Source: Marinobacter koreensis (GTDB taxonomy: Bacteria; Pseudomonadota; Gammaproteobacteria; Pseudomonadales; Oleiphilaceae). Taken from it: 64,000 nt of DNA. Position numbers and translations under genes: made by a program. The notes under the pieces are model-generated. The model had not been told where the DNA came from, made no database searches, and saw nothing but the letters and a program-made list of their open reading frames with translations. This document shows positions 1-8,617 of the stretch, piece by piece (position 1 is the stretch's first letter; every line of letters starts with the position of its first letter). The DNA is taken from assembly GCF_023156285.1 (NCBI RefSeq), contig NZ_JAKZAJ010000004.1, positions 186,001-250,000 on the forward strand. Reading direction: 5' to 3'.

Positions 1-1204
1 CCATGGAGTTGTCACTATTGGTGCCATTGTCGACGTTCAGACTGCCCGCCGCTCCGGTGACCTTGAACTTGGGTGTAAAGTTATAGCCTACTTTGCCAAT
101 AAAAAGGCTTTCATTGTAATCTTTCAGGCCTTTAGCGTTACCCATTCGGTAGAGGCTTGTCGGATTAGCAGTGGATTCAGGGTTGTTGTTGATCATACTG
201 GACCATGTGTCAAAGCCTGGAGAGACAAGTCCGCCGTCCTGTGAACCTACAAACTGAATTCCAAGATCGAGGTTCCCGATCGCTTTTTCGATACGAAGAT
301 ATTCAGAGAAAGATGAATCACTGTAAACCAGTCCGTCCTTTCCGAGATCTGAATATGAAATAGTCGAATTGTACTGATCAATTTGGTTGTTCCCTATCCA
401 GTTAAAGCCTGTAGTCAAGGAGAACATGTCGGCCACGGAGCCGGTGATATAAGGAGAGATAATGTCGGCGCCCTGAACTGAGTAACCCTGGCTTGCACCG
501 CTGTTATTGTTAAACCAATGAACATATAGAAGGCCGGTCTTGAATTCCGAAAGTTTAGTGACAAACCCGAGACCTACCTGATCGCCGTTATCGTTGGAAA
601 AAAAGCCCTGTTGATCACCCCGACGATCATAAAATGCTAGGACAGTGCCGAGGGTTGTCGGTACGATGCCGAGGATTCGGTCCCGGCGATCATCAGAAAC
701 GAGGAAGCCGTTATTCCAGTTGGATTCTTGGCGACCGATACGGAGAATCGCCTTGCCGGGTAGAGGCACTTGGGCATAGCCGAGGTCCAAGCTCACGAGT
801 GGGCCACGGTTGTCCGTGTTGAAAGCTTCGTCTGCGCCAGTATTGTAGTTTAAATCATCGCCTTGCCAACGATCTCCAGTCAGCTCCAAGCGGGTATGTA
901 CCGAGACGCCCGTTTCTTCATCTTTGAAGTTGGCCGTCACGCGAAGCAGTTGGGCCAAGCCGTTATCGCGGGCGTCGGCAAAGTGACAGTCTGCTGGTGC
1001 GGTGATATCGGGGCAATCGCTCGTGTAATTGCCCGTCCAGGCACCAGAACGAATCGAGTACGCCTTGGCCTCGTAGTCCACACCCAGATCGGTCTGAAGC
1101 GCCTGAGCCGACGAAGCGCCCATCACGGCAAACGCCAGCAGGGAAACAGAACCCAGGGCTTTGGTTTTGTTGTGCTTTCGAGTGTTACTGCGTTGTTGTG
1201 TCAT
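1..1204 (-). CDS. Outer-membrane porin, N-terminal 401 residues (cut by the left edge)
   Basis: The minus frame is open from an ATG at 1204 to the window edge. The protein starts with a charged n-region and a hydrophobic stretch ending in SSAQA, so residues 1 to about 34 look like a signal peptide. The rest is rich in Gly, Asn, Asp, Tyr and alternating polar/hydrophobic residues, as in beta-barrels; motifs such as LRIGRQESNW and FYDRRGDQQG are porin-like. The C-terminal strand is missing because the gene runs off the window. It would sit in the outer membrane and let small solutes, perhaps organic acids, into the periplasm. The specific family (OprD, DcaP or other) cannot be told from sequence alone. 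A palindrome at 1411-1427, about 206 bases upstream, matches sites near the beta-oxidation operons, so I infer shared regulation and perhaps a shared substrate. Confidence 0.85.
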   Translation of the reverse strand, partial: MTQQRSNTRKHNKTKALGSVSLLAFAVMGASSAQALQTDLGVDYEAKAYSIRSGAWTGNYTSDCPDITAPADCHFADARDNGLAQLLRVTANFKDEETGVSVHTRLELTGDRWQGDDLNYNTGADEAFNTDNRGPLVSLDLGYAQVPLPGKAILRIGRQESNWNNGFLVSDDRRDRILGIVPTTLGTVLAFYDRRGDQQGFFSNDNGDQVGLGFVTKLSEFKTGLLYVHWFNNNSGASQGYSVQGADIISPYITGSVADMFSLTTGFNWIGNNQIDQYNSTISYSDLGKDGLVYSDSSFSEYLRIEKAIGNLDLGIQFVGSQDGGLVSPGFDTWSSMINNNPESTANPTSLYRMGNAKGLKDYNESLFIGKVGYNFTPKFKVTGAAGSLNVDNGTNSDNSM

Positions 1205-1635
1205 GCTTGTAAACCCTTGTTGTTGTGGTTTGGTGGTACGACTCTTTCTTATTGGATGCGTGTTTTTACTCGGGATTTTTGGAACCCGTGGGCGCCAAAA
1301 CAGGGCAATCCGCACCTTGGCTGGAGCGGATCAAAAATGGGGTTGTCTGTGACAGATCGGCCAATCATTGTTGTTTTCTTGTTCCGAAAAATGTCTTTTG
1401 AATCTACATAATTTCGCAAAGCGAAACCATATACCACGTAAAGTTAGCAGATGAAAAAATAGCTGTCATCCCGTTAAGGTGAAAAAATATGCAAGTCCAA
1501 ACGGAGAACCCGGGCGTGGAGGGCAATTCCTAACAAATTGCAATTGAGGATTATCAAGAATTTGCTTTGGGTCAAAAAGCGCATGTGATAGAAATGGAGT
1601 AGGAAATATTCGAAAACATCAGCGCAGACCTGTGT
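1205..1635. other. AT-rich intergenic region upstream of the porin
   Basis: This 431-base stretch is visibly richer in A and T than its neighbours. It separates the porin (minus) from a small exported protein (plus). It holds the palindromic operator at 1411-1427 and otherwise no convincing gene, RNA or terminator. The promoters of both flanking genes should lie here. Confidence 0.6.
1411..1427 (-). promoter_or_regulatory. Putative IclR-type operator upstream of the porin
   Basis: The plus strand reads ATTTCGCAAAGCGAAAC, a near-perfect palindrome with ATTTCG and CGAAA(C/T) arms around five bases. It matches the site at 8516-8532 in 14 of 17 positions. Read on the minus strand, the site is followed at once by TATGTA, a possible -10 hexamer, the same geometry as at the thiolase operon. 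I infer that the IclR protein encoded at 10235 binds here. Confidence 0.5.
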
Positions 1636-1962
1636 ATGCGAAGACGTTTGTATAGCAATCCGGCCATCCGCATCAGCGTATTCTCCACGCTGATTGTGGC
1701 CCTGCTTTTTCTTTTTTCCGCAACGTCCGCCCAGCCTGCACTGGAACTCAAGTTTGATGGGCCCGCGTCCATCAAGATTGTATCGGTGGATGGGTCCGGG
1801 GATTCGCCGTCCTCCGAACCCCCGGTTCTCGCCGACCTGTCGCCGATCCTCTCCCTCCCGGAAGCTGATGCGTCCTTCTGCGTCAGTCTGGAGTTTATTC
1901 AGCCGCCTGAGCGGCTCCTGAGTTATCCGGCCTTGCCGCAGGGTCCGCCCGCCCTCGCATAG
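1636..1962 (+). CDS. Small exported protein of unknown function
   Basis: This 108-residue protein starts MRRR and has a single hydrophobic stretch at about residues 11-30 that ends in SATSAQ, which fits a signal peptide. The mature part is short, Pro-rich and contains one Cys near residue 82. No family is recognised. There is no strong ribosome-binding site before the ATG, which lowers confidence. An opposing minus-strand frame (1474-2235) covers the same bases but has no exported or domain-like character. The gene lies 64 bases upstream of the CBS-domain gene and could be co-transcribed with it. Confidence 0.45.
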   Translation: MRRRLYSNPAIRISVFSTLIVALLFLFSATSAQPALELKFDGPASIKIVSVDGSGDSPSSEPPVLADLSPILSLPEADASFCVSLEFIQPPERLLSYPALPQGPPALA

Positions 1963-2026
1963 TAATTGTCGACTGACCTGGCGGTTCCGACCGCCCAACC
2001 AGATTGCAACTATGTGAGGATTCCCT

Positions 2027-2626
2027 ATGAACAGTTTATTCAGTGCGTTACCGGTGCAGGATCTGACCCGCACCAGTGCCATCTCAACGGCAAAGCCGCT
2101 GGCCCATATCGGCCCTGACGACGCTGCCGTGCATCTTCTGACCGATTTTGCCGAGCAGAAACCCTCATCGCTGAGTTCCGGCATGCCGGTGACCGAAGCC
2201 CGGCTGTGGATGCGGCTTGCAGACACGCCGATCAAGCTGGTTGAAAACCAGGCCGGCGATTGTATTGGTATACTGACGATTCAGGATGTGAACGGTAAAA
2301 AGCCCATGATGGTGGCCAACCGTCAGGGCGCGGCCCTCCGGGACATTCATGTGCGTGATATCATGCGCCCACTGAGTGAAATTCCGGCGATCCATTACCG
2401 TGATCTGCGAGCCGCGACGGTTGGCGATCTTGTGAGTACCTTTCAGGAAGTCCACGAGGAATATCTGATGGTGCTTGATGACGACCGCCAGCATCCTGGC
2501 CAGACCTATCTGCGCGGCCTGCTCGTCGCGCGGGAACTGGCCAGCCGGCTTGAGCTGACGATCGATCTTGAACACCGTGCCACCAAGTTCTACGAGATCG
2601 TGAACGTGGTACAGGGAGGGTTCTAG
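2027..2626 (+). CDS. CBS-domain protein
   Basis: The 199-residue soluble protein has two regions resembling CBS motifs. In one, a VKLVENQAGDCIGILTIQDV segment (about residues 70-90) leads to HVRDIMRPLSEIPAI (about 108-122). The other is a C-terminal EEYLMVLDDD stretch ending in LRGLLVARELASRL. CBS pairs usually bind adenosine nucleotides and regulate attached or partner proteins. Here there is no enzymatic domain, so a regulatory role is inferred. The start is supported by GAGGA about nine bases upstream. It lies just upstream of the pyruvate carboxylase genes, separated by two hairpins; whether it senses energy charge for that enzyme is speculation. Confidence 0.75.
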   Translation: MNSLFSALPVQDLTRTSAISTAKPLAHIGPDDAAVHLLTDFAEQKPSSLSSGMPVTEARLWMRLADTPIKLVENQAGDCIGILTIQDVNGKKPMMVANRQGAALRDIHVRDIMRPLSEIPAIHYRDLRAATVGDLVSTFQEVHEEYLMVLDDDRQHPGQTYLRGLLVARELASRLELTIDLEHRATKFYEIVNVVQGGF

Positions 2627-2635
2627 GTCGATGGA

Positions 2636-2697
2636 GGCCCGATAGCCCTTGTGGTATCGGGCCAAACCCGGAACACTGGCCAGGATGCTGGTGTTCC
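2636..2697 (+). other. Two tandem hairpins in front of the pyruvate carboxylase genes
   Basis: GGCCCGATA (2636-2644) pairs perfectly with TATCGGGCC (2655-2663) around a ten-base loop. GGAACAC (2670-2676) pairs with GTGTTCC (2691-2697). Neither is followed by a T run, so a classic terminator is unlikely. They may be a leader structure, an mRNA-processing signal or a weak terminator of the upstream gene. Confidence 0.5.
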
Positions 2698-2729
2698 AAA
2701 ATCCATCCCAAGACCGAGAGGTAACATTC

Positions 2730-4151
2730 ATGGCCATCAGGAAGCTGCTGATCGCGAACAGAGGCGAGATCGCGGTCAGAATTGCCCGGGCCTGCAGTGA
2801 ACTGGGTGTACGCTCAGTGGCGATCTATTCGGAAGCCGATGAGTATTCGTTGCACGTCAAGAAAGCGGATGAATCCTACCAGATCAGCAAGGATCCCCTG
2901 TCGGGATACCTGAATCCGCATCACATTGTGAACATGGCGGTGGAAACCGGCTGCGATGCCCTGCATCCGGGGTACGGGTTCCTGTCCGAGAACGCGGAAC
3001 TGGCCGCGATCTGCAAGGAGCGGGGAATTACCTTCGTGGGGCCGTCTTCCGAAGCGATTGCTTCCATGGGCGACAAGACCCAGGCACGACAAACCGCCCT
3101 GGCCGCTGGCGTTCCGGTAACACCCGGCTCGGAAGGAAATCTGGAGGATGTTGAGGACGCCGTGGCGCAGGCCGCTGACATCGGTTATCCGGTGATGCTC
3201 AAGGCCACGTCCGGTGGCGGTGGCCGGGGTATCCGGCGCTGCGATAACGAAAAAGAGCTACGCCAGAATTACGAGCGCGTGATTTCCGAAGCCACCAAGG
3301 CCTTCGGCAGCGCCGAGGTGTTTCTGGAAAAGTGCATCATTGAACCGCGCCACATCGAGGTCCAGATCCTGGCGGACAGTCACGGCAATGTGGTTCATCT
3401 GTATGAGCGTGACTGCTCCATTCAGCGGCGCAACCAGAAGCTGATCGAACTGGCACCATCCCCGCAGCTTGAAGAAAGCCAGCGCGAATACATTGGCGAC
3501 CTGGCCAAGCGGGTGGCAAAACAGTGTGGCTACGTGAATGCCGGCACCGTGGAATTCCTGCTGGACCACGACGGCAGCTTCTATTTCATGGAAATGAACA
3601 CCCGGGTGCAGGTGGAGCACACCATCACCGAGGAAATTACCGGGGTGGATATCATCAAGGCCCAGATCCGCATTGCCGCCGGCGAACCGCTGGGCCTCAA
3701 GCAGGAAGACATAAGCTATCGTGGCTTCGCTGCCCAGTTCCGCATCAACGCGGAAGACCCCAAGAATGGTTTCCTGCCAAGCTTTGGCCGGATCAGCCGC
3801 TACTATTCAGCCGGTGGCCCGGGCGTCCGGACCGACGCCAACATGTACACCGGTTATGAAATTCCGCCCTATTACGATTCCATGTGTGCCAAGCTGATTG
3901 TCTGGGCCATGGACTGGCCGGAGCTGATTGCACGCTCCCGCCGGGCACTGGGCGACATGGGTATTTACGGTGTCCAGACCACCATTCCTTATTATAAGCA
4001 GATCCTGGAACACCCCGATTTCCAGGGCGCTGATTTCAATACCGGTTTTGTCGAGCGCAATCCGCAGTTGTTGGAATACAGCAGCAAGACCCGCCCCGAA
4101 TCCATTGCCACAGCCATTGCTGCCGCCATCGCAGCCCAGGCGGGCCTGTAA
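2730..4151 (+). CDS. pycA: Pyruvate carboxylase subunit A (biotin carboxylase type)
   Basis: The 473-residue protein is a biotin carboxylase. It has an N-terminal domain starting MAIRKLLIANRGEIAVRI, an ATP-grasp domain with the glycine-rich loop KATSGGGGRGIRR, the FMEMNTRVQVEHTITE active-site segment, and a C-terminal biotin-carboxylase domain. It carboxylates biotin with ATP and bicarbonate. A similar protein could be AccC of acetyl-CoA carboxylase. The direct neighbour is the carboxyltransferase/biotinyl subunit, however, as in the two-subunit pyruvate carboxylase of Pseudomonas, so it most likely makes oxaloacetate from pyruvate. The start at 2730 is chosen because the product then begins like the family and GAGAGGT precedes it; an in-frame upstream extension has no such support. 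Confidence 0.9.
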   Translation: MAIRKLLIANRGEIAVRIARACSELGVRSVAIYSEADEYSLHVKKADESYQISKDPLSGYLNPHHIVNMAVETGCDALHPGYGFLSENAELAAICKERGITFVGPSSEAIASMGDKTQARQTALAAGVPVTPGSEGNLEDVEDAVAQAADIGYPVMLKATSGGGGRGIRRCDNEKELRQNYERVISEATKAFGSAEVFLEKCIIEPRHIEVQILADSHGNVVHLYERDCSIQRRNQKLIELAPSPQLEESQREYIGDLAKRVAKQCGYVNAGTVEFLLDHDGSFYFMEMNTRVQVEHTITEEITGVDIIKAQIRIAAGEPLGLKQEDISYRGFAAQFRINAEDPKNGFLPSFGRISRYYSAGGPGVRTDANMYTGYEIPPYYDSMCAKLIVWAMDWPELIARSRRALGDMGIYGVQTTIPYYKQILEHPDFQGADFNTGFVERNPQLLEYSSKTRPESIATAIAAAIAAQAGL

Positions 4152-4172
4152 AAGAATATTGGAGAGATCCTG

Positions 4173-5972
4173 ATGACTAAGCGCAAGATTCATATTACCG
4201 ACGTTATCCTGAGGGACGCGCACCAGTCCCTGATCGCAACCCGATTGCGGACCGAAGACATGCTGCCGGCTTGCGAATGGCTGGATCAGGCCGGTTACTG
4301 GTCGCTGGAATGCTGGGGCGGCGCCACCTTTGATGCCTGCGTCCGCTTCCTGAAAGAAGATCCGTGGGAGCGCCTGCGGACCCTGCGTGAAGCCCTGCCC
4401 AACACCCGACTGCAGATGCTGTTGCGGGGCCAGAACCTGCTGGGGTATCGCCACTACGGTGACGACGTTGTCGGGGCCTTCGTGGCCAAGGCTGCCGAAA
4501 ACGGCATGGATGTTTTCCGTATTTTTGACGCGTTGAACGACGTCCGTAACCTGGAAACCAGCATCAAGGCGGTCAAGAAAGCCGGCAAGCATGCCCAGGG
4601 TACGATCTGCTATACCGTCAGTCCGGTTCACAACACCGATGCCTATCTGGAACAGGCCAAAGCCATGGCGGATATGGGCGCCGACAGTATTGCCATCAAG
4701 GACATGGCCGGTCTGCTGACGCCGGGCGTTACTGCGGAACTGGTGGGCAAGCTCAAGGACACTCTGGACCTGCCGGTATTCCTGCACTCCCATGCCACCT
4801 CGGGCATGGCGCCGATGTGCCAGTGGGCGGCAATGGAAGCCGGCGTCGACCACATCGATACCGCGCTGTCGGCCTTCGCCGGCGGTACCAGCCACCCGCC
4901 CACCGAGTCGCTGGTGGCGGCCCTGCACGATGCCGGATTCGACACCGGTCTGAACCTGGAATTGCTGGACAAGGCGACCCGTTATTTCCGCGAAGTCCGC
5001 AAGAAGTACCATCAGTTCGAAAGCGAATACAACGGCGTGGACACGTCTGTGCTGCTGTCCCAGGTACCGGGCGGCATGATGTCCAACCTGGCGAACCAGC
5101 TCAAGGAGCAGGGCGCCCTGGATCGCATCCAGAACGTTTTTGAAGAAATTCCCCGGGTCCGGAAAGACCTTGGCTATCCTCCGCTGGTGACGCCGACGTC
5201 CCAGATCGTGGGCACCCAGGCGGTGATCAACGTACTCGCCGGCAAGCGTTACGAATCCATCACCAACGAGGTCAAGAAATACCTGCAGGGCTGGTACGGC
5301 AAGGCACCGGCGGCCGTCGACCAGGAGTTGCAGCGTCGCGCTGTCGGTAAAGAGGACCTGATCGAGGAGCGCCCGGCCAACCTGATTCCCCACGAGCTGG
5401 ATGAGCTGCGCAAGCAGGTCGGCGATCTGGCCACCGCCGAAGAGGACGTACTGACCTACGCGATGTTCCCGGATCAGGCCCGCGCTTACCTCGAGCAGCG
5501 TCGCGACGGTACCCTGGAGCCCGAGCCGCTCGAGCCGATCCCTGCCAAAGGCACTGGCGGACCCGTGGATACCAAGTTCAAGATCACCGTGCACGGTGAG
5601 AGCTACGACATTCACGTTACCGGTGCCAACCCGGTCAGCGACGGTGAGCGTCGGTTCTACATGACTGTGGACGGCGTGCCGGAAGAGATTCACCTGGCGT
5701 CGCTGAGTGACGGCAACGAGGGCGGTGGCAAGAGCGGCGGCCGCGCCAGTGCCACCAAAGAGGGGCACGTCACCACCAGCATGCCGGGCAACATCGTGGA
5801 CGTGCTGGTCAAGGAGGGCGATCAGGTCGAAGCCGGGGATCCGGTGCTGATCATCGAAGCCATGAAGATGGAAACCGAGGTGAAAGCCACCATCAGCGGC
5901 TCCGTCAAAGGCGTGTTCATCGCCAAGGGCGACCGCGTGGTGCCCGGCGAGGTTCTGGTGGACATCGAATAA
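4173..5972 (+). CDS. pycB: Pyruvate carboxylase subunit B (carboxyltransferase plus biotinyl domain)
   Basis: The 599-residue protein has an N-terminal carboxyltransferase TIM barrel (VILRDAHQSLIATRLRTEDM, then the FDALNDVRN and HSHATSGMA motifs). A conserved PYC/OADA domain follows, and the C-terminus is a biotinyl domain with the EAMKMET motif; Lys565 should carry biotin. With PycA it transfers carboxylate to pyruvate to form oxaloacetate, an anaplerotic step. Sodium-pumping oxaloacetate decarboxylase alpha subunits look alike. No beta or gamma membrane subunit lies nearby and a biotin carboxylase does, so the carboxylase reading is preferred. GGAGAG lies six bases before the ATG. The gap to pycA is 21 bases and a strong terminator follows. 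Confidence 0.9.
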   Translation: MTKRKIHITDVILRDAHQSLIATRLRTEDMLPACEWLDQAGYWSLECWGGATFDACVRFLKEDPWERLRTLREALPNTRLQMLLRGQNLLGYRHYGDDVVGAFVAKAAENGMDVFRIFDALNDVRNLETSIKAVKKAGKHAQGTICYTVSPVHNTDAYLEQAKAMADMGADSIAIKDMAGLLTPGVTAELVGKLKDTLDLPVFLHSHATSGMAPMCQWAAMEAGVDHIDTALSAFAGGTSHPPTESLVAALHDAGFDTGLNLELLDKATRYFREVRKKYHQFESEYNGVDTSVLLSQVPGGMMSNLANQLKEQGALDRIQNVFEEIPRVRKDLGYPPLVTPTSQIVGTQAVINVLAGKRYESITNEVKKYLQGWYGKAPAAVDQELQRRAVGKEDLIEERPANLIPHELDELRKQVGDLATAEEDVLTYAMFPDQARAYLEQRRDGTLEPEPLEPIPAKGTGGPVDTKFKITVHGESYDIHVTGANPVSDGERRFYMTVDGVPEEIHLASLSDGNEGGGKSGGRASATKEGHVTTSMPGNIVDVLVKEGDQVEAGDPVLIIEAMKMETEVKATISGSVKGVFIAKGDRVVPGEVLVDIE

Positions 5973-5989
5973 CGGTCCCGCCGGACAAA

Positions 5990-6016
5990 AAAAGCCCCTC
6001 GACTCGAGGGGCTTTT
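5990..6016. terminator. Bidirectional Rho-independent terminator
   Basis: A 12-base perfect stem (5990-6001 with 6005-6016) has a three-base loop, with A runs on the left and T runs on the right. It lies between the ends of pycB (plus) and the glutaryl-CoA dehydrogenase gene (minus), so it can serve both. Confidence 0.92.
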
Positions 6017-6047
6017 TCGTTTTGGGGTCAACCCGCTGTCAGGCGAC

Positions 6048-7217
6048 TCAGCTGAACGCCTGGATCCCGGTCTGGCCACGTCCGAGGATCAGCGCGTGGA
6101 CATCGTGGGTACCCTCGTAGGTGTTCACGGCTTCCAGGTTCATCACATGGCGGATGACGTGGTATTCATCGGCAATGCCGTTACCGCCGTGCATGTCACG
6201 GGCAGCCCGGGCGATATCCAGGGCCTTGCCGCAGTTGTTGCGCTTGAGCAGCGATACCGAATCCGGTGTGGCGATGCCCGCATCCATCATCCGGCCCAGT
6301 TGCAGGACGGACTGCAGACCAATGGTGATTTCCGTCTGCATATCCACCAGCTTCTTCTGGATCAGCTGGTTGGCGGCCAGCGGCTTGCCGAACTGTTTGC
6401 GTTCCAGTGTGTAGTTGCGGGCCGCGTGCCAGCAGAATTCGGCGGCGCCCAGAGCGCCCCAGCTGATGCCGAAGCGGGCCTTGTTCAGGCAGCTCAGCGG
6501 GCCCTTCAGCCCCTCTACCTGAAGCTTGTTTTCCTCGGGAACAAAGACCTCGTCCATGAAGATGGAGCCGGTGTCGGAGGCGCGCAGGGAGAACTTGCCC
6601 TGGATCTTCGGGGTATCGAGCCCTTTGGCGCCTTCCCGCTCAATGACAAAGCCGGTCACGGTGCCGTCGAGCTTGGCCCAGACCACGCAGACGTCGGCGA
6701 TCGGTGAGTTGGTGATCCAGGTCTTGGAGCCGCTCAGCAGGTAGCCGCCGTCCACCTTTTTGGCTCGGGTTTCCATACCGCCGGGATCCGATCCGTGGTT
6801 AGGTTCGGTCAGGCCGAAGCAACCCACCATCTCGCCAGATGCCAGCTTTGGCAGGATGCGCTTTTTCAGTGCTTCCTGGCCATAGGAGAAAATCGGATAC
6901 ATGACCAGCGAAGACTGGACACTCAGCGCCGAACGATAGGCGGAATCCACCCGCTCGACTTCCCGGGCAATCAGGCCGTAGCAGACGTGGTTGAGACCCG
7001 GACCGCCGTATTCCTCCGGCAGGGTCGCGCCGAGCATGCCCAGCTCGCCCATTTCGTTGAAGATGGTGCGGTCGAACTTCTCGTGGCGGTTGGCCTCGAT
7101 GATGCCGGGCATCAGTCGCTGGTCACAGAAGCTGCGAATGCTGTCCCGTACCTGGCGTTCGGTTTCGTCGAGTTGTTGGTCAAAGTTGAGCAGGTCGTCC
7201 CAAGGTGCGGAAGCCAT
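6048..7217 (-). CDS. gcdH: Glutaryl-CoA dehydrogenase
   Basis: The 389-residue protein is a complete acyl-CoA dehydrogenase of the glutaryl-CoA type. It carries the [20 protein letters not shown] segment that positions the substrate carboxylate arginine, the [17 protein letters not shown] flavin motif and the catalytic glutamate (about Glu368) in [16 protein letters not shown]. It oxidises and decarboxylates glutaryl-CoA to crotonyl-CoA, a step in lysine, tryptophan and C5-dicarboxylate breakdown. The start at 7217 has CAGGAGAA eight bases upstream; a longer in-frame extension runs into the preceding gene. It is the second gene of an operon, with its start 18 bases past the thiolase stop. Confidence 0.92.
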   Translation of the reverse strand: MASAPWDDLLNFDQQLDETERQVRDSIRSFCDQRLMPGIIEANRHEKFDRTIFNEMGELGMLGATLPEEYGGPGLNHVCYGLIAREVERVDSAYRSALSVQSSLVMYPIFSYGQEALKKRILPKLASGEMVGCFGLTEPNHGSDPGGMETRAKKVDGGYLLSGSKTWITNSPIADVCVVWAKLDGTVTGFVIEREGAKGLDTPKIQGKFSLRASDTGSIFMDEVFVPEENKLQVEGLKGPLSCLNKARFGISWGALGAAEFCWHAARNYTLERKQFGKPLAANQLIQKKLVDMQTEITIGLQSVLQLGRMMDAGIATPDSVSLLKRNNCGKALDIARAARDMHGGNGIADEYHVIRHVMNLEAVNTYEGTHDVHALILGRGQTGIQAFS

Positions 7218-7234
7218 ACATGTTCTCCTGAAAA

Positions 7235-8440
7235 TTAGTTGGAAACTCGTTCGATAACGGCGGCAATGCCCTGACCGACGCCAATGCACATGCTGACCAG
7301 GGCGTAGCGGCCGCCGCTGCGTTCCAGTTGGCGAATGGCGGTCAGGGCGATGCGGGCGCCGGAAGCGCCCAGCGGATGGCCAACGGCGATAGCGCCGCCG
7401 TTGGGGTTGAGTCGGCTGTCGGTCGGATCAATGCCTAGTTTCGTGGCACAACCGAGTACTTGTGCGGCAAACGCCTCGTTGATTTCAATAACGTCCATGT
7501 CGGCCAGCGTCAGGCCGGCCCGGGCAAGGGCTTTCTCGCTTGCGGGAACCGGGCCATACCCCATCACCCGGGGTGGAACGCCGGCGATGGCCGCAGACAC
7601 GATGCGGGCGCGGGGGGCAATGCCTGCCTTTTCCCCCGCTTCCCTTGAACCAACCAGGAGGGCTGCTGCGCCATCGTTGATGCCGGAGGCATTACCGGCG
7701 GTAACAACGCCGTCTTCGAACAGGGGGCGCAGGCCGGACAGGGCCTCCAGGGTGGATTGCGGGCGCGGGTGCTCGTCATGTTCAACGCTCAACGGGGGCT
7801 TTTTGCGACCCTGCGGCACGTCGATGGGGAGGATTTCGCCTTCAAAGAAGCCCGTCCGCCGGGCCGCCTCGTAACGGGCCTGACTCTGGGCGGCAAAGCG
7901 ATCGACCAGATCCCGGCTGAGATTCAGTTCCCGGGCAATGTTGTCGGCGGTTTCCGGCATGGTGTCGGCCCCGAACTCACGTTCGATCTGTGGGTTTGGG
8001 AAACGGGCACCAATGGTGCTGTCGAAGGCACGGAAATCGCGGCTGAATGGCGTTTCGCCCTTGGCCATGACAAACGGGGCGCGGCTCATGCTCTCCGCAC
8101 CGCCGGCGACGAACAGTTCGCCTTCCTGGCACCGTACCGCGCGGGCTGCGTCGATAATGGCTGCCAGGCCGGAGCCACAGAGGCGATTGACCGTCAGTCC
8201 GCCGGTTTCAACCGGAAGTCCGGCCAGCAGGCCTGCGTGCCGGGCCAGGTTGCGGGCGTCTTCGCCGGCCTGGTTGGTGCAGCCGGCAATGACATCTTCA
8301 TAGGCATCCGGTGCAAAGTCGTTCCGTTCCACCAAAGCCTTGATGACGTGACCGAGAAGGTCATCCGGACGAACCCTGGCAAGGGCGCCGGCGTGACGAC
8401 CGAACGGGGTTCTCAGGCCATCATAGATGTACGCGCTCAT
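7235..8440 (-). CDS. Thiolase, 3-oxoadipyl-CoA / acetyl-CoA acyltransferase type
   Basis: The 401-residue protein begins [17 protein letters not shown] like PcaF proteins. It has the nucleophilic Cys88 in VNRLCGSGL, the GHPLGASG histidine motif and the second cysteine in SMCIGVGQG. Thiolases cleave 3-oxoacyl-CoA with CoA. The close resemblance to beta-ketoadipyl-CoA thiolase, together with the downstream glutaryl-CoA dehydrogenase, suggests dicarboxylyl-CoA substrates (for example adipyl- or pimelyl-CoA chains), but this is inference. GAGGGA eight bases before 8440 sets the start; an in-frame ATG 18 bases earlier would overlap that site. The operon promoter region holds an IclR-type palindrome. 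Confidence 0.88.
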   Translation of the reverse strand: MSAYIYDGLRTPFGRHAGALARVRPDDLLGHVIKALVERNDFAPDAYEDVIAGCTNQAGEDARNLARHAGLLAGLPVETGGLTVNRLCGSGLAAIIDAARAVRCQEGELFVAGGAESMSRAPFVMAKGETPFSRDFRAFDSTIGARFPNPQIEREFGADTMPETADNIARELNLSRDLVDRFAAQSQARYEAARRTGFFEGEILPIDVPQGRKKPPLSVEHDEHPRPQSTLEALSGLRPLFEDGVVTAGNASGINDGAAALLVGSREAGEKAGIAPRARIVSAAIAGVPPRVMGYGPVPASEKALARAGLTLADMDVIEINEAFAAQVLGCATKLGIDPTDSRLNPNGGAIAVGHPLGASGARIALTAIRQLERSGGRYALVSMCIGVGQGIAAVIERVSN

Positions 8441-8509
8441 AGGGAATCCCTCATGCAATTCATGGGCAGGCGAGAACGGGAGGGTCGGTGTTGCACTGCC
8501 ACTTGTGCT

Positions 8510-8532
8510 AATATAATTTCGACAAGCGAAAT
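8510..8532 (-). promoter_or_regulatory. Putative IclR-type operator and -10 box of the thiolase-gcdH operon
   Basis: ATTTCGACAAGCGAAAT at 8516-8532 is a perfect palindrome with 6-base arms and a 5-base centre. On the minus strand it is followed at once by TATATT (8515-8510), a good -10 hexamer; AACTTG would be a weak -35 on its other side. Binding here should block the promoter. The site lies between the divergent thiolase and transporter genes and may control both. Confidence 0.6.
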
Positions 8533-8617
8533 CAAGTTTTGTAAAACGGTTGGAAAAGACTAATCTGCACGTATGGGAAATGCAAGCAGTGTTAAACGGT
8601 GAGCCGGAGCCCGCCTT

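Noticed and set aside
1474..2235. Minus-strand frame across the small exported protein and the CBS gene start
   Set aside because: It has no signal, no domain and no good start, and covers two plus-strand genes with better features.
3807..5768. Long minus-strand frame (653 codons) opposite the pyruvate carboxylase genes
   Set aside because: It lies antisense to strongly conserved pycA/pycB sequence. Its translation has no domains and follows the codon bias of the real genes.
8459..8617. Considered a small RNA in the thiolase/transporter gap
   Set aside because: Only the palindrome and promoter elements are visible; there is no terminator for an RNA gene.
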